From positions 124,001-188,000 of the forward strand of contig JAPMXV010000053.1 of the NCBI GenBank assembly GCA_026936335.1: a DNA stretch of 64,000 bases. Direction: 5' to 3'. This stretch comes from Mantamonas sphyraenae. Taxonomy: Eukaryota > CRuMs > Mantamonadidae. The notes under the pieces were generated by a model. It did not search any database and was not told where the DNA came from. It saw only the letters and a list, made by a program, of their open reading frames with translations. Below are positions 40,432 to 51,837 of this stretch, in pieces (the first letter of the stretch is position 1; each line of letters starts with the position of its first letter). The translations under genes were made by a program, and so were the position numbers.

Positions 40432-42748
40432 TCAACGCCGTTGCTTACGCGATGTCAGCGACAGGGATGACGATGCTTCTTGCAGTTTCCGTCGAGCCAT
40501 CTCAAACTGCCGCCTCTTTGCCTGATCGATCCGTTCACGCACCATTCGCGTGCCAATCTTTTGCTTCAGGCGTCCCCGTGCCGTCTCCAGCTTTGGATTC
40601 TTTGACACGGGGAGCAGCTTGGTGCCATTCTTCACCAATTTGTCAAACTCCCGCTGCTTCCGCTTCTGCTCCCTCTTTGCCTCCTTCTCCTCCTCGTGTC
40701 GCTTCACCAGTTCCATCTTTGCCCTCACCTGTACCATTCGGGCTTGGATTGCCCTGCGTTTCGCCTCCAGCTCTGGGTCGTCCGTCACCACGCCGTCCTC
40801 CTCCTCGTCCTCCTCCTCCTCCTCCTCCTCCTCGTTCGCTTCCTCTTCTTCATCCTCCTCTTTGTCCTCCTGTTCATCAACATCTTCATCGCGTAGTGGC
40901 GCACCCGTCTGTGGGTTGCGTGGAACAATCGGCCCGTGGAATGGGCAACGCACTCGATCAAACCGCTGGCAAAGCTTCCCATTTGCCATTGGCGCCAGAC
41001 ACGGCCGCTCAACACGCTTCTCCTTCTCCCTGTATATATATGCTTGCTTATGCAGTCCCAACTTGTCGATGAGACCATTGGTGTCCACCTCCAGCGCCTC
41101 GTGTCCGAAGAAGCGATGGCCCACGCCGATGGTGTTGCTGCTCATCAAGGCCATTGCCTCCTCCCTGCTCGATCCACTCAGTTTCCAATCGTCCTCATTC
41201 TGCAGCACAGGCGCCACCTTGCGCAGTTGTTCCATCAGCTTCTGTCGTTTCTGGTCATTCTGTGTGTTATCCAGCGCTGTATCACGCTTCCGCTTCTGTA
41301 CACTGTCTGTCGCCCCGTCAGCCACGGCGTCCTCTTCTTCCTCCTGGCCATGTTCACCCTCGTCGTATCCCGTGGGAAGATGCTCCGCGGCAATGGCAGG
41401 GATGCGTTGAAAGTCGTCGTCGTCGTCGTCATCGTCGTCATCGTCGTCTTGTTCACCATCCCCGTTCTGTGCCTCGCTACCCGCCCCACCTGCCGACCGG
41501 ATGGGTGCCATGTGTTCTGAGGAGCGGTGTGCCTGTCCCTCCTCGTCCACATTGACCGTAGTGCTGCTCTCTGCGTGGACCTTGATCCCCAGATCTGCAC
41601 ACCGTTCCTGCACCAGCTTAGCCTGGTTGCGCAGCTCTACAACCTTTCTCAGCAACACATCCTTCTGAGATGCCTCTTCCTGTGAGTTGTCGTATCGCAT
41701 CAGCGTGCTGTGCCAGTCGTCCAGCAACAGTCCAAACTTGCCCTGCAACAGCTTCAGGTTGTCCCGTAGCGCATCAAACAACACCTTGTTCTCCTCTGTC
41801 TTTAGCTCTCGCAACTGTTGCTCCATGTTTCCAATCTCAATCACCCCATCCTCACCGCTCATGAACCCCAGTTGTGCACGGAGCCTGTGCAGCATCCGAT
41901 ACCTCGATTCCTCTTCCTCTTCGTCCTCCTCATCTTCCTCTTCGTCTTCCCCGTCCTCTCCTTCCTCCTCTTCCTCTTGGTCCTCTTCCTCTTCCTCCTC
42001 TCTGTCCCCTCCGTCTCCCATCATCTCCTCCACTTGAGGCACAATCAACCGAAAGGTGTTTTCCATCTGCTGGAGCACACGTTCCAGATCATGGCCCTCT
42101 GCTCCCAATTCATCCTGCATGCGGTGGAACTTCACTCCGAGAATGCGCTGTGCTCGTGCTTGTCTCTCCTGCTCCTCACGCTGCTGCCTCGCACGTCTCT
42201 GATTCAACTCTGGAAACTCCAGGCGTCTTGTCTGCTTCAGATACGACAGTGCAATGCGCAGGGCCGCATACTTGGATCCGAATTCATCGTGCCATCGTTC
42301 CAGAATCGACAGGGACTCTTCACGTAGCCGGGGCACAAACTGCAGTGGCGGCGGTGTGTTCTTCCGGCTGCCAAAGTCAATCACCAGCTCCACAATCACC
42401 TGCAGATCTGCCGTCACCAGCGAGCGGAAGTGTTTCGAGCGTTTAAACAGCTCGTCGATCAATTGGATGGCCAGCAGGCGAATCTGCGTGGGGTGTCAGA
42501 CCTGCTTGCTGTTCTCGAGCACCCACCCAACACACCCGCTCCCCTCCCTGGCCTCCCCAACCCACCTGTGCATGCCTTCGCTTCAACTGTGTCATTGCAT
42601 ACTCGTAGGCCGCCTCCACGTAGTCGTCCCCCTTGCGTGCTATCCGCGTCACTGCCTTTACGTGCACAGAGTCCAGCTCCAGCGCGCCGGTCTCGGTCGC
42701 CTTTCGGATGGCATCGCCCATCGACTTGCGCAAGTGATAATCCGACAT
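40432..42748 (-). CDS. UV-stimulated scaffold protein A (UVSSA)
   Basis: Two exons (42566-42748, 40432-42483) encode 744 residues, close to animal UVSSA. The N-terminal part (about 1-150) is an ENTH/VHS-like helical domain (ATETGALELDSVHVKAVTRI, LIDELFKRSKHFR). Acidic tracts and coiled coils fill the middle. The C-terminal DUF2043 zinc site (about 550-600) reads CLAPMANGKLCQRFDRVRCP followed by FHGPIV, giving C-x8-C-x8-C-x2-H. UVSSA recruits TFIIH to stalled RNA polymerase II and stabilises CSB in transcription-coupled repair. A Lys/Arg/Glu-rich helix ends the protein. The intron is phase 0 with donor gtgggt. It is divergent to DHRS12 with 122 bp between ATGs. Confidence 0.85.
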
Positions 42749-42870
42749 GAGAACACACCAGTCTGTGTGCACACTGGTCGAGAGTCTTGTGTGTGCACTT
42801 GAAAAGCAGGTTTGCAGTGCCTGCGCCACCGCAACAACAACAACAACAACAGTTCCATTCCAAAGAAACC

Positions 42871-44191
42871 ATGTCCTTCTGGCGCAATGTCACCTGGGGA
42901 CTCCGTGGAGCGAACAACTACACAAAGGGTGCCTTTGAGGATAAGGCCAAGAACTTTGAAGCCGCCGACATGGAGGTCGACCGCACAGGCAAACTGATGA
43001 TCGTACGTGCGCATTGGCAGGGAGAATTGCTATCCAACTGCGTGGTGGGCCTCATGGCCGCTGCATTCTCTTTCTTGGGCGTTGCATGACGGATTCCGGC
43101 GTGGCCGGAGGCTTTTTCGTGAATCCGCCGCCAGCTGACACGTCGCGGAAAACATCCATGTCCCGGGTGTACAGGTTACGGGTGCCAACTCGGGCATTGG
43201 CATGGAGACAGCCATGCGGATGGCGGAGCGCGGTGCCACTGTGTTCATGCTGTGCCGTTCGCGAGAGCGAGGCGTGGAGGCGCAGCAGCAGATCATCGCC
43301 GAAACGAAGAACGAGCGTGTCTACCTGCATGTGGTGGATCTGAGCAGCTCCAAGCAGATCCGATCGTTTGCAGAGCAGTTCAACAAAGAGGTTGGTGCGC
43401 TGCATGTGCTGGTCAACTGTGCGGGAGCCATGGTAAACGAATTCACCACCAACGACGAGGGTCTGGAGGTCAACTTTGCCATCAACACCATGGGCACGTT
43501 CCTTCTCACCAGTTTGCTGCTCCCGTCGTTGCGCAAGGGCGCTGTGATGACCCGTGCCCCGGAACTGGTCATGGAAAGTGGCGAGGAGGCCCCGGCGTAC
43601 GAGGGCAACCCCGAATGGCCGGCCGAACCGTCGCGTGTGATCACCGTGAGCAGTGGAGGCATGCTCACCGAAAAGCTGAACCTGGACGATGTCAACAGCG
43701 AAAAGATGAACCCGTTTGACGGCACCAAGGCCTACGCACGCAACAAGCGCCAGCAGGTGGCCCTGACAGAGGTGTGGCAGGATCGCTACGGCGGCGATGA
43801 GCTCATTTTCAACTCATGTCATCCCGGCTGGGTCGACACGCCGGCCGTGAAGAACTCGATGCCCGACTTCTACAAATACATGAAGGAGAAGCTGCGGACG
43901 CCCGAACAGGGTGCAGACACGGTGGCATGGTTGGCATTGGCTGATGTGGACAAGCAAGAGCCTGCCTCCTTCTACGAAGATCGCGAACCTGTCGACAAAC
44001 ACCTTCTTTGGTCCAACACCGCCTACGAACAGGAGGACATGGACAAGCTCTTCCAAATGTGCTGCGAGATTGCAAATTGGGATGAGTCTCAGATCGAGAG
44101 TGACACGGCAGAGCTCAACCCAGAGCTGCCCCGCATCACCATCTCCACAGCCTCCACCCTGCAAGCCCAGGAGGCCGAAGGGGACATGTAA
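42871..44191 (+). CDS. Short-chain dehydrogenase, DHRS12-like
   Basis: Exons 42871-43002 and 43175-44191 encode 382 residues. The Rossmann motif VTGANSGIGM starts right at the exon junction. NCAGAMVN (NNAG-like), VSSGGML (catalytic Ser) and YARNKRQQ (YxxxK) complete the active site. The N-terminal GLRGANNYTKGAFEDKAKNF and the HPGWVDTPAV segment match DHRS12 closely. DHRS12 is an NAD(P)-dependent oxidoreductase of uncertain substrate. An extension of about 70 residues after the catalytic domain has no clear match. It stops 5 bp from the convergent WD40 gene stop codon. Confidence 0.88.
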
Positions 44192-44196
44192 ATCTT

Positions 44197-46431
44197 TCAT
44201 TGTTCATTCTCATCAGTATCCTCACGTTCATCACTGCTGCTCCCCCCACTGCTGCTTTCCTCACCCGAGGCGTTTGCGATGAGTTCATCCAGCAGATCCA
44301 CCCCCGGCGCAGGAGTTTGCCCACCGTCGTCATCCGAGCTGTCGTCGCCATTGCCGCCCGTGTATCCACTGTTGACCAGGATGCGAAACAGTCGCATGAG
44401 TGTCAACCTACTCATGCGCTGTGGCATGCGTCCCTGAGTCTTTTCCCATCGAAGTTCCTCCGTCGCCTCCACTCCGGCTTCCGTGTCGATTGGTTGCCAG
44501 ATTTTGATTGTGTTGTCGATGCCACACGAAGCCAGCATTTCACCCGTTGGATGTGCCACCACCACGTTGCATACGTCGTTGTCTGCCTCCAAACGTCGCA
44601 GCAGCTCCTGCGAATCCCGGTCCCAGATCAACAGCTCCCCGCTGTCGCTCCCGCTCACCACATACTGGCTACGGTTGCCCAAGAAGGACACATCCTTCAC
44701 CGTCATCCTGTTGATGTGTCCTGCATAACTGGCTGTGTATCGGATTTCCGAGAAGGGTCCCGGTGCATCGTCTGCATCCTCCTCGGCCTCACTTTCGCCC
44801 TCATTTTCGGGCAACTGGCCTTCCGACACAATGGTGAGCACGACGTCATCGTCCATCTGTCCTCCTCCTTCAGCATCCTCTTCAGAGGGTGCACTTGTAC
44901 TGCTCTCCACGGCCATGGACGACTCTTGTACATCTGCCGACTCCTGCTGCTGCCCCACCAACTCGACATCCTCATCATCCCCTTCCTCCCGTTCCTCCTC
45001 CTCCTCCTCCTCCCCTTCCTCCCCTTCCTCCCCTTCCTCCTTCCCATTCCTCTGGCTCTGTGTCTGTTCAAGTCGCATGCGCTTGGCATCCGTTTCCGTG
45101 GTCGCTTCTTCCCTCTCATCCTCGTCTCCAGACAGCTCGCCGCGTTTCCGGCCACCTCCTGCGCCGCCATCACTGCCCCTGCTTTCCTGTGTGCCAGCAA
45201 CGCTACCCTGTGTGTCCTCATCCCCTTGGCCATCATCCTCCTCCTCTTCCTCATCCTCATCTCCACCCTCTTCACCCAGGTCCTCCACACTGACGACCAC
45301 CACATTGCCTTCCCCCTCTTCCTGTCCTTCAAACACAAACAGTCGCTCTTCGTCTGCGTCACCCAACACCCCCACAGCTCCGCCGCCGTCCTGTGCGTTG
45401 TCTCCACTGGCACGTCCTGCTCCCTGTTGCTGCTGTGCTTCCCTTGCGTTCTCCCGTGCCTCCAAGGCCAGGATGGCATCCACGTCCGAGTCGCTGATGT
45501 GATCTGCCTCGTCGTCGCTGCTGTCGTCGCTGTCGCTGTGTTCCACATTGTGTCGTCCACGCATCCGCGTGCGCTGGTCAAACTCCAACACGGTGGGATG
45601 TGTGGCCAGGTCTGTGTGGACGTCAAACAGATACACATCATCGTCCATGATGCTGGCCAGCACATAGCGTCCGTCGACGCTCCAGTCGCAGCCGGAAATG
45701 TGGACGTGCGAGGAGAGCAGCAAACGCGAGACGCCAAACACGCCGACGGGTCGCATGCGTCGCTCGTGTGGCATTCGACACAACGTCAGCTTGCGCCGAT
45801 CAAACATGTGTACGAAGCGGTTGTGGCCGCAGACGACAAACTGCTGGGGGTTTGCCGGATTCACAGCCAGTCCGTTGAGCGAGCCCAATCCACCAGCAAG
45901 CATGTTGCAACACAACGATTGCCGTTGGCATTGGTGTCCCTCACGGATATCAAAGAAGCGTACGGAGCCGTCCTCGGCGCAGGAGAGAAAGGTAAAGGTG
46001 TCCAGCGGGGCCAGGCGTTTCACACGGTCGCTGTGGCACTCGTAGCACTCAATTTGGTTTTGTGCTGTGCCCACGTCGAGGTTGGTGAAGCGTACGGTGT
46101 GGTCACCGGCACAGCTGATGACGTACTGGTCAGTAGAGTCTGGCAGGAACTTGGCACAGAAGATGTTGGCCAGGTGACCCGTGCGCCAGTAGAGACGCAT
46201 GCGTGGCAACTGCTGGTCGACGTCCCACAGACCCAGGCATGTGTCATCCGATCCACTCAGCATGCGTGTGCCACTCTGGTTGAATGCCAGCGCGTTGACG
46301 CAGCCGTCGTGCAGCTGCAACTCTTTCACAAAGGCCATCCTTTGCACAAGAGAAGTCTCCCACGCAAGCTCCGCCACACGGCCATCCCATGCACCCCGTT
46401 CACGTGCATTCACCTTGTCGTACAGAGACAT
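44197..46431 (-). CDS. WD40 protein, DCAF6/DCAF8/WDTC1-like
   Basis: A 744-residue single-exon protein. N-terminal WD40 repeats include LHDGCVNALAFNQSGTRMLS, GSDDTCLGLWDV, TGHLANIFCAKFLP and FLSCAEDGSVRFFDIREG, matching DDB1-CUL4-associated factors of the DCAF6/8/WDTC1 group. A 280-residue acidic insertion (Glu/Asp/Ser) separates these from the final blades (GHINRMTVKDVSFLG, VSGSDSGELLIWDRDSQELL, SCGIDNTIKIWQP), as in DCAF6. These proteins act as substrate receptors for CUL4 ubiquitin ligases. The ORF is open upstream through a (CA)n-derived His/Thr stretch, so the ATG at 46431 was chosen. It is divergent to the SET gene (121 bp between ATGs). Confidence 0.85.
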   Translation of the reverse strand: MSLYDKVNARERGAWDGRVAELAWETSLVQRMAFVKELQLHDGCVNALAFNQSGTRMLSGSDDTCLGLWDVDQQLPRMRLYWRTGHLANIFCAKFLPDSTDQYVISCAGDHTVRFTNLDVGTAQNQIECYECHSDRVKRLAPLDTFTFLSCAEDGSVRFFDIREGHQCQRQSLCCNMLAGGLGSLNGLAVNPANPQQFVVCGHNRFVHMFDRRKLTLCRMPHERRMRPVGVFGVSRLLLSSHVHISGCDWSVDGRYVLASIMDDDVYLFDVHTDLATHPTVLEFDQRTRMRGRHNVEHSDSDDSSDDEADHISDSDVDAILALEARENAREAQQQQGAGRASGDNAQDGGGAVGVLGDADEERLFVFEGQEEGEGNVVVVSVEDLGEEGGDEDEEEEEDDGQGDEDTQGSVAGTQESRGSDGGAGGGRKRGELSGDEDEREEATTETDAKRMRLEQTQSQRNGKEEGEEGEEGEEEEEEEREEGDDEDVELVGQQQESADVQESSMAVESSTSAPSEEDAEGGGQMDDDVVLTIVSEGQLPENEGESEAEEDADDAPGPFSEIRYTASYAGHINRMTVKDVSFLGNRSQYVVSGSDSGELLIWDRDSQELLRRLEADNDVCNVVVAHPTGEMLASCGIDNTIKIWQPIDTEAGVEATEELRWEKTQGRMPQRMSRLTLMRLFRILVNSGYTGGNGDDSSDDDGGQTPAPGVDLLDELIANASGEESSSGGSSSDEREDTDENEQ

Positions 46432-46458
46432 TGCGAGAGTGCGTTGTGTGTGTGTAAT

Positions 46459-46488
46459 GCGTGTGTGTGTGTGTGTGTGTGTGTGTGG
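46459..46488. repeat. (GT)n microsatellite in divergent DCAF/SET promoter
   Basis: About 13 GT units lie between the two start codons at 46431 and 46553. Confidence 0.9.
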
Positions 46489-46552
46489 ATGCGTTTGCTT
46501 GAATCGTCCGTCGCTCCGGCCCCCAACACATCCCTTTCCGCTCGTGGTTGGC

Positions 46553-47579
46553 ATGTCGACGCAGGACTGGTGGCAGGCGACAGGGGATACCAAGTACGAG
46601 GTGAGGTACACGACGCTGCAGCGGGTGATTGACCGCTATGTGGTGCCGCAGCTGGGCAAGGCGTGGAATGCCGAGGCGTTGCAGGGCGTGAGCCGAGTGC
46701 GGGTGCAAACGCTGGCCACACAGGGGACGATGGGAAGCAGCAACGCACAGGGAAAGGCAACAGGGGACCAGGAGGGGTTGGATGGGACGCAGCAGGGCGA
46801 ACCCTTGTGTGTGGTGGCGGCTGAGGACGTGTCTGAAGCCGGGCAGGTTCTGATGGAGGTGGTTGGACAGGTGGTGCCGGGGGAAGAGCTATTGCTGGCG
46901 AATGCAGAGCATGGAGTGGCCATGCCACACACCATTCTACTTTCTGCCCCTGGGGTGTGGGACAAGCAGGCGAAAGAGCACGCAGAGGAGCAGCTGCGTG
47001 TGCTGCAGCCGACGGAAAACGGGGCAGAGGGCGGTGGTGGGAAGCGCCATTCGACTCGGCCGTCGAGCCGGAACGCACGCTTCAAGCCCAATGGAGAGCG
47101 GGTGACGGGCAGGACACGAGGCGCACGGGGTATGAGTGCCGAAGAGGTGGAGGCGGACAAGCTCAACGTGCGTTGTCGTGCGTGGTTGCCCAACGGCAGC
47201 GGCGTGTTGAGGGACGGAGGCGAACGCGAGGAGGGCGGTGGAGCAGCCGCGTTGACAGGCGGCCAGGACGGTGATTATGTTGTGTTGGACATGCGCACAC
47301 AGAGCAATGCGGCACGGTTTGTGCGAAGGTCGTGTCAGCCTAATTGCTATCTGCAACACCTGAAAACACCGTACAAGAAGTTCTTCCGGTTTGCCCTCGT
47401 GGCTGCGGAGCCCGTGCAGGCCGGACAGGAGCTGACCCTCCCTTACGAGTATCCATGGATGGCTTGGTTGGAACAGATGTCATCCGGTGTCATCCAACCG
47501 CGTGGCACATTGGCCATTCGCCAGTGTGCGTGCGGACGTGACGCATGCCCCTTGTAAGTTTGCCCCACTGGAGAGGTCA

Positions 47580-47615
<36 letters not shown>

Positions 47616-50076
47616 TCCGCATGGCTGTCTTACACTTACACACTCTCAACCACACTCGACACACACATGCACAGCAACACCATCAACGACACGCTGGAAA
47701 GCAACGGGTACACCGTGGTGGCGCACGCCGAGGTGCCACACAGCGCAACCGAGGTTCAGACGGCGCTGGGCATGTTGCCTTCGGTACCCAAGGCGGCATC
47801 GGTGAAGCGGGGTGGGGCAGCAAGCGAACGCAAACGCAAAAGAGGCGATGGCGAGGAGGGCGACGGCGAGGACGACGAGTATGTGGATGACGAAGAAGCG
47901 TTGAGCAGCAGCATGGAGGACGAACAAGCACAAGGGAGTGGCAAAGGCAAGAAGAAAGGCAAGAGGAAGCAGAAACAGAAACAGGAGCCAGAGCTGGAGC
48001 CAGAGCTGGAGCTGGAGGTTGCCGATGGTGATGGAGGGATGGATGAGGAGGACATAGGAGTGGCAGAGTGGAGTGATGTAGAGGAAGAAGAGGAGGTGAA
48101 GCCTCGCAAGCTGTCACGAGAGGAACGCAAGCTGCAGGACTATCTGCGGCAAATCGAAGAGATGGAACGGCGCAACATGACACCGGAAGAGCGCAAAAAG
48201 GCGGACGCAGAGAAGCGTGCACGCAACCGACCCCCCGCAAAGAAGCGCAAGGTGGGAGCAGGGGACAAGGGTGGAAAGGGGGGCAAGGGTGGCAAAGGAG
48301 GCAAGGGAAAAGCAGGCAGCAGCAGCAGCAGCAGCGGAGGCGGGAAATCCACCAACAAGCCAAAGTCTCCGAAAAAGAAGGGCGCAGGAGGAGCAGGAGG
48401 AAAGAGGAAGGAAGCACTGATGGAGGTGGAGGACACAGGAAAAGGAGAGGAGGACGACAGCGAAGATGAGAGGCTGTCACGGGTGCACAAGAAGAACAGT
48501 GCACGTGCAAAGCTGGAGCTGCATCTGCCGGTGGCCATGGAGGAACTGGTGGATGATTCCTCCATGTTTGAACAGCCCAAGCACGCACGTGGAGACAAGA
48601 AGGACAAGGGGAGTAGTGCACACAAGCAGGAGCCGGAGGTTTCAACACCAGCATCCGCCTCATCCACACCAGCGACCACGAAGAAGTCCTTCAAGGTGGG
48701 CAAAAAGGCATGGCTATCCAAGTTTAGCACAGAGTCACCCAAGGCCAAGATTGGGACGCCACAAAAGACCCCGCTTGTGTCGTTGCAAAGCGAAACGAGC
48801 GAAGCCAGCTTGAGCGAGGTTACGCCGAGCACGCCGACAGGGACACCCACACCCGCAGATGCGTCATCATCTGCTGCAAGCAAGTTCTCACTGGGTATGG
48901 AGGTGGAAACAAGCAGTGAGATGCCGCAGATGCAGACGCAACAGCAACCGCAGTCATACACCCAAGCACAACAGCCGCCGCAGCAGCTGCAGCAGCAACA
49001 TCAGGCACGCTATCAGCAGCAACAGCAGCAGCAACAGCAACAGCAGTCACCTCACCCACAGTCGCCATATGCAGGGCGTCAGATGAGTGGATTTGGCAAC
49101 CAGGATGTGTCGCCGATGCAGCAGCTGTTGCAGGCACGCGAGGGTCAACATGCACGAGTGCCTCCGCAGCAGCAGCGACCACAGCAGCAACGGATGCGGC
49201 AACATATGCCTGCTTGGCAAGGGCAGCAAGGGGGACAACAGCCCATGCGTCACACCCACCATGGACACACGGGAGGCACACGACAGTACCACCAAACACA
49301 GACACAACAGGGGAGCCAGGACGCACATACCACCAGCAAGGCGGGCAATCGCAAGGTCAAACACGCACATCGCTCCTGGGCAACGAACGCATGGTCAATA
49401 GCAACACCACAAACACACACAGTGGTGGAGTGTCACAGGGGCCACAGCAGCAGCAGCAGCACAACAACAACAGCGTGGACGAGGGTACCACCAAGTGCAG
49501 CCGCAGCAGCAACACCAGCGGTATGGCGGACGTGGCAGCGACGATAGCCTCAGAGGTGGTGGCATGGTGTCGCAACACATCCAATCACAGCCACAGCAAG
49601 TGCTTCAGCAACAGCAGCGTGGACATGGACGTCGTGACTCTGGAGGATTGCAGCAAGGACGGTCGTGGGATCATGGAACGCGTGTGCGGGAGAGCAAGTG
49701 GGACCGTGGTCATCAAGGAGGAGGAGGTGGTGGTGGTGGTGGGCAGAATGGGGGCAGTGGAGGTGGTGGTGGACGAATGGCCAACCAGGGTGGATACGGA
49801 TACCAGCAGCAGCAGCAACAGCAGCAGCAACAGCACGTGTCACCGTATGCACAACACCGGCAACACGGCGGGCATCAAGGCCAGCAGGGAGGCAGACATG
49901 GAGGACAGAGGGGAGATGCAGCCTTGTTGAGGCTGGCAGAAGGGGGCATGATGGCCAACAGTACGTCGAGCAGCAGTGGGTCGTCGACAGATGGTGCAGG
50001 CGGAGGCGGAGGAGGAAGCGGCAGCGGCAAGAGCGGCAGCAGCATTCGTGTGTTGGTGAACAACAAATCACGATGA
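46553..50076 (+). CDS. SET-domain protein (SETD5/MLL5/UpSET-like) with long Gln-rich tail
   Basis: Exons 46553-47553, 47675-49355 and tentatively 49423-50076 give about 1111 residues. The SET domain fills exon 1. Visible motifs are GQVLMEVVGQV, ARFVRRSCQPNCYLQH (RxSCxPN instead of NHSC), AGQELTLPYEYPW, and a post-SET-like CACGRDACPF that spans intron 1. The RRSCxPN form is typical of the MLL5/SETD5/Set3 class, several of which have weak or no methyltransferase activity and act with deacetylases. The tail is Lys/Glu-rich, then Gln/Gly/His-rich. The frame changes at about 49356-49422. A 67-nt intron with a poor donor (gtcaaa) and good acceptor (cacacag) restores phase; a small sequence error in the CAG-rich DNA is the alternative. 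Confidence 0.7.
47583..47612. repeat. (CA)n microsatellite in intron 1 of the SET gene
   Basis: About 14 CA units lie about 60 bp before the 3' splice site at 47674. Confidence 0.9.
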
Positions 50077-50171
50077 ACGCAGTGTGGTAGAGGGGGGGTG
50101 CCAATGAATGCATTGATGATGATGAGCCCACGACATTGGCATGCACTGATGGACCCAAGGGAAGGAAAAAG

Positions 50172-51722
50172 ATGTCGTTGCAACACCAGCAGCCGACGCT
50201 GTTTGCGGCAGAGTCTCAACGCATCATGGCGGTGTTGGAGGAGGTGCAGGAGAAGATCCAGCTGCTGTCGTACATCAGTACAGACCTGGACTACACTGCC
50301 AACATTGCCAGTCTGGTTGGAGACGACGTGGCAGGATGCCTGGAGGAACAACGGTGCGTGACCAGCGACTCTCTTGAGCCGAGGTGGAAAACGCCCACTC
50401 ACACACACTCACACACACCCTCCCCACACCACACACACACACACAGGTACTATGAGCAACAGTACATGGAGCTGGAAACAGAGCGACAGAACCTGGATCC
50501 GCAGGAGGACTATGAACGGCTGCAGGTGAGTTCGGGCAAATCGAGCCGAGAGAGACGTTGGCCCACCGGCGTGAGGAACGCGCCACACACACAGAGGGGA
50601 GACACACTAACAGAAGGAGAATGGGACGTGTGCATGCACATGGAACAGGACATTGCGTTTGAGATGCGAGAGACGGGCAAGAACATGAAGAACGCGACGC
50701 GTACGCTGTGCAGGTTGCTTGTGACGGAGCCGCAGGCGACGGAGATGCTGCGGGGCATCCAGAACGTGCGGTCGCACGGCCAGCAAGTGTTCCTCAAGAC
50801 GGTGCGGGAACTGAAGGACTTTACATACAAGTCGCTGGTGACGACGGTGGACGAGGAGAAGGAACAGCAGCAGTTCTACCAGCGTAAGATGGCGGAGTTT
50901 AAGCAGGCGAGCGAAACGCTGAAGCAACTGCAGCAGGAGGCGAGCGAACTGCGACGGGAACGGGACGAAGAGACGTCACTGCGCAAGGAGGTGATTGCCA
51001 CGCTGAAGGAGGAGAACCTGAGGATCAAGAATGAGCACGACGAACGTATGGCGGCGCTGAAGAAGGACTCGCAGCTGCGCAAGGATTCGAACGGAAAGAC
51101 GTTTTCGGAGAAGGAAGGCGCCATGGCACAGCAGATCGAAAAGTTGGAACAGAAGTTGGAGGAGAAGCTGAAGGCAAACCGAGAGGTGGAGTTGCAGCTG
51201 CGGAAACGCACACGGAAGCACGAAATCGACGTGGAGGGCTGGATTCTCAAGTATGACCAGGCCATGATGGAAAAGCAGCAGGAAATCGAAACGTTGCAAT
51301 CGATCTATGCGAACGAGAAGAAACAGTTGCATGAGATGCAGGAGGCGTACTCGCAGCTGAACGACAAGCGCATGGAAATCCGACGGGAGCAGGAGCGCAT
51401 CCTGCACGAGGAACGCATGCGCAATGTGGAGGAACGACGTCATCGCATTGCAGCCTCTCGCATCCAGGCTGCGTTCCGTGCATACATGGCCAGGCACAGT
51501 CGCAGGCGCAGGCGACGACGTGGACGAGGGCGAGGCAGTCGAAGTCCCAGGCGACGCACCTCGCGTTCGTCGCCACGACGCTCCACACGTCGGTCGCCCT
51601 CGCGATCGCCCTCGCGTGGGCGTCAGAGTGCAGGATCGTCGTCACGAAGGAGTGGAGGCACACGCAGTGCAAGATCGGCACGCAGTGCGCGCTCGTCACG
51701 CTCGTCGCGATCCAGGGGATGA
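50172..51722 (+). CDS. Dynein regulatory complex subunit 10 (IQCD/DRC10)
   Basis: Exons 50172-50353, 50447-50525 and 50649-51722 encode 444 residues, matching IQCD length. The N-terminal SQRIMAVLEEVQEKIQLLSY, the CRLLVTEPQATEML block and GWILKYDQAMMEKQQEIETL correspond in order to conserved IQCD segments. A long coiled coil ends in an IQ motif (ASRIQAAFRAYMARHSRRR) that should bind calmodulin. DRC10 is part of the nexin-dynein regulatory complex of motile axonemes. The C-terminal 80 residues are Arg/Ser repeats (SRSPRRRTSRSSPRRS) like an SR domain; the animal proteins I know have a Lys-rich tail instead. Phases fit at both introns. Confidence 0.88.
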   Translation: MSLQHQQPTLFAAESQRIMAVLEEVQEKIQLLSYISTDLDYTANIASLVGDDVAGCLEEQRCVTSDSLEPRWKTPTHTHSHTPSPHHTHTHRYYEQQYMELETERQNLDPQEDYERLQVSSGKSSRERRWPTGVRNAPHTQRGDTLTEGEWDVCMHMEQDIAFEMRETGKNMKNATRTLCRLLVTEPQATEMLRGIQNVRSHGQQVFLKTVRELKDFTYKSLVTTVDEEKEQQQFYQRKMAEFKQASETLKQLQQEASELRRERDEETSLRKEVIATLKEENLRIKNEHDERMAALKKDSQLRKDSNGKTFSEKEGAMAQQIEKLEQKLEEKLKANREVELQLRKRTRKHEIDVEGWILKYDQAMMEKQQEIETLQSIYANEKKQLHEMQEAYSQLNDKRMEIRREQERILHEERMRNVEERRHRIAASRIQAAFRAYMARHSRRRRRRRGRGRGSRSPRRRTSRSSPRRSTRRSPSRSPSRGRQSAGSSSRRSGGTRSARSARSARSSRSSRSRG

Positions 51723-51837
51723 TGGGATGATGAAAGAGGCAACACATGGGGGGAACGGGGAAACGGGGAAGAGCAACAAGAGACAAGGAAACATGCAATG
51801 CACACATCCACACACATTGCCCAATCGGGTCTCGGTC

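Noticed and set aside
44200-46632. Plus-strand ORF of 810 aa opposite the DCAF-like gene
   Set aside because: It is a shadow of the WD40 coding strand, with no recognisable domain.
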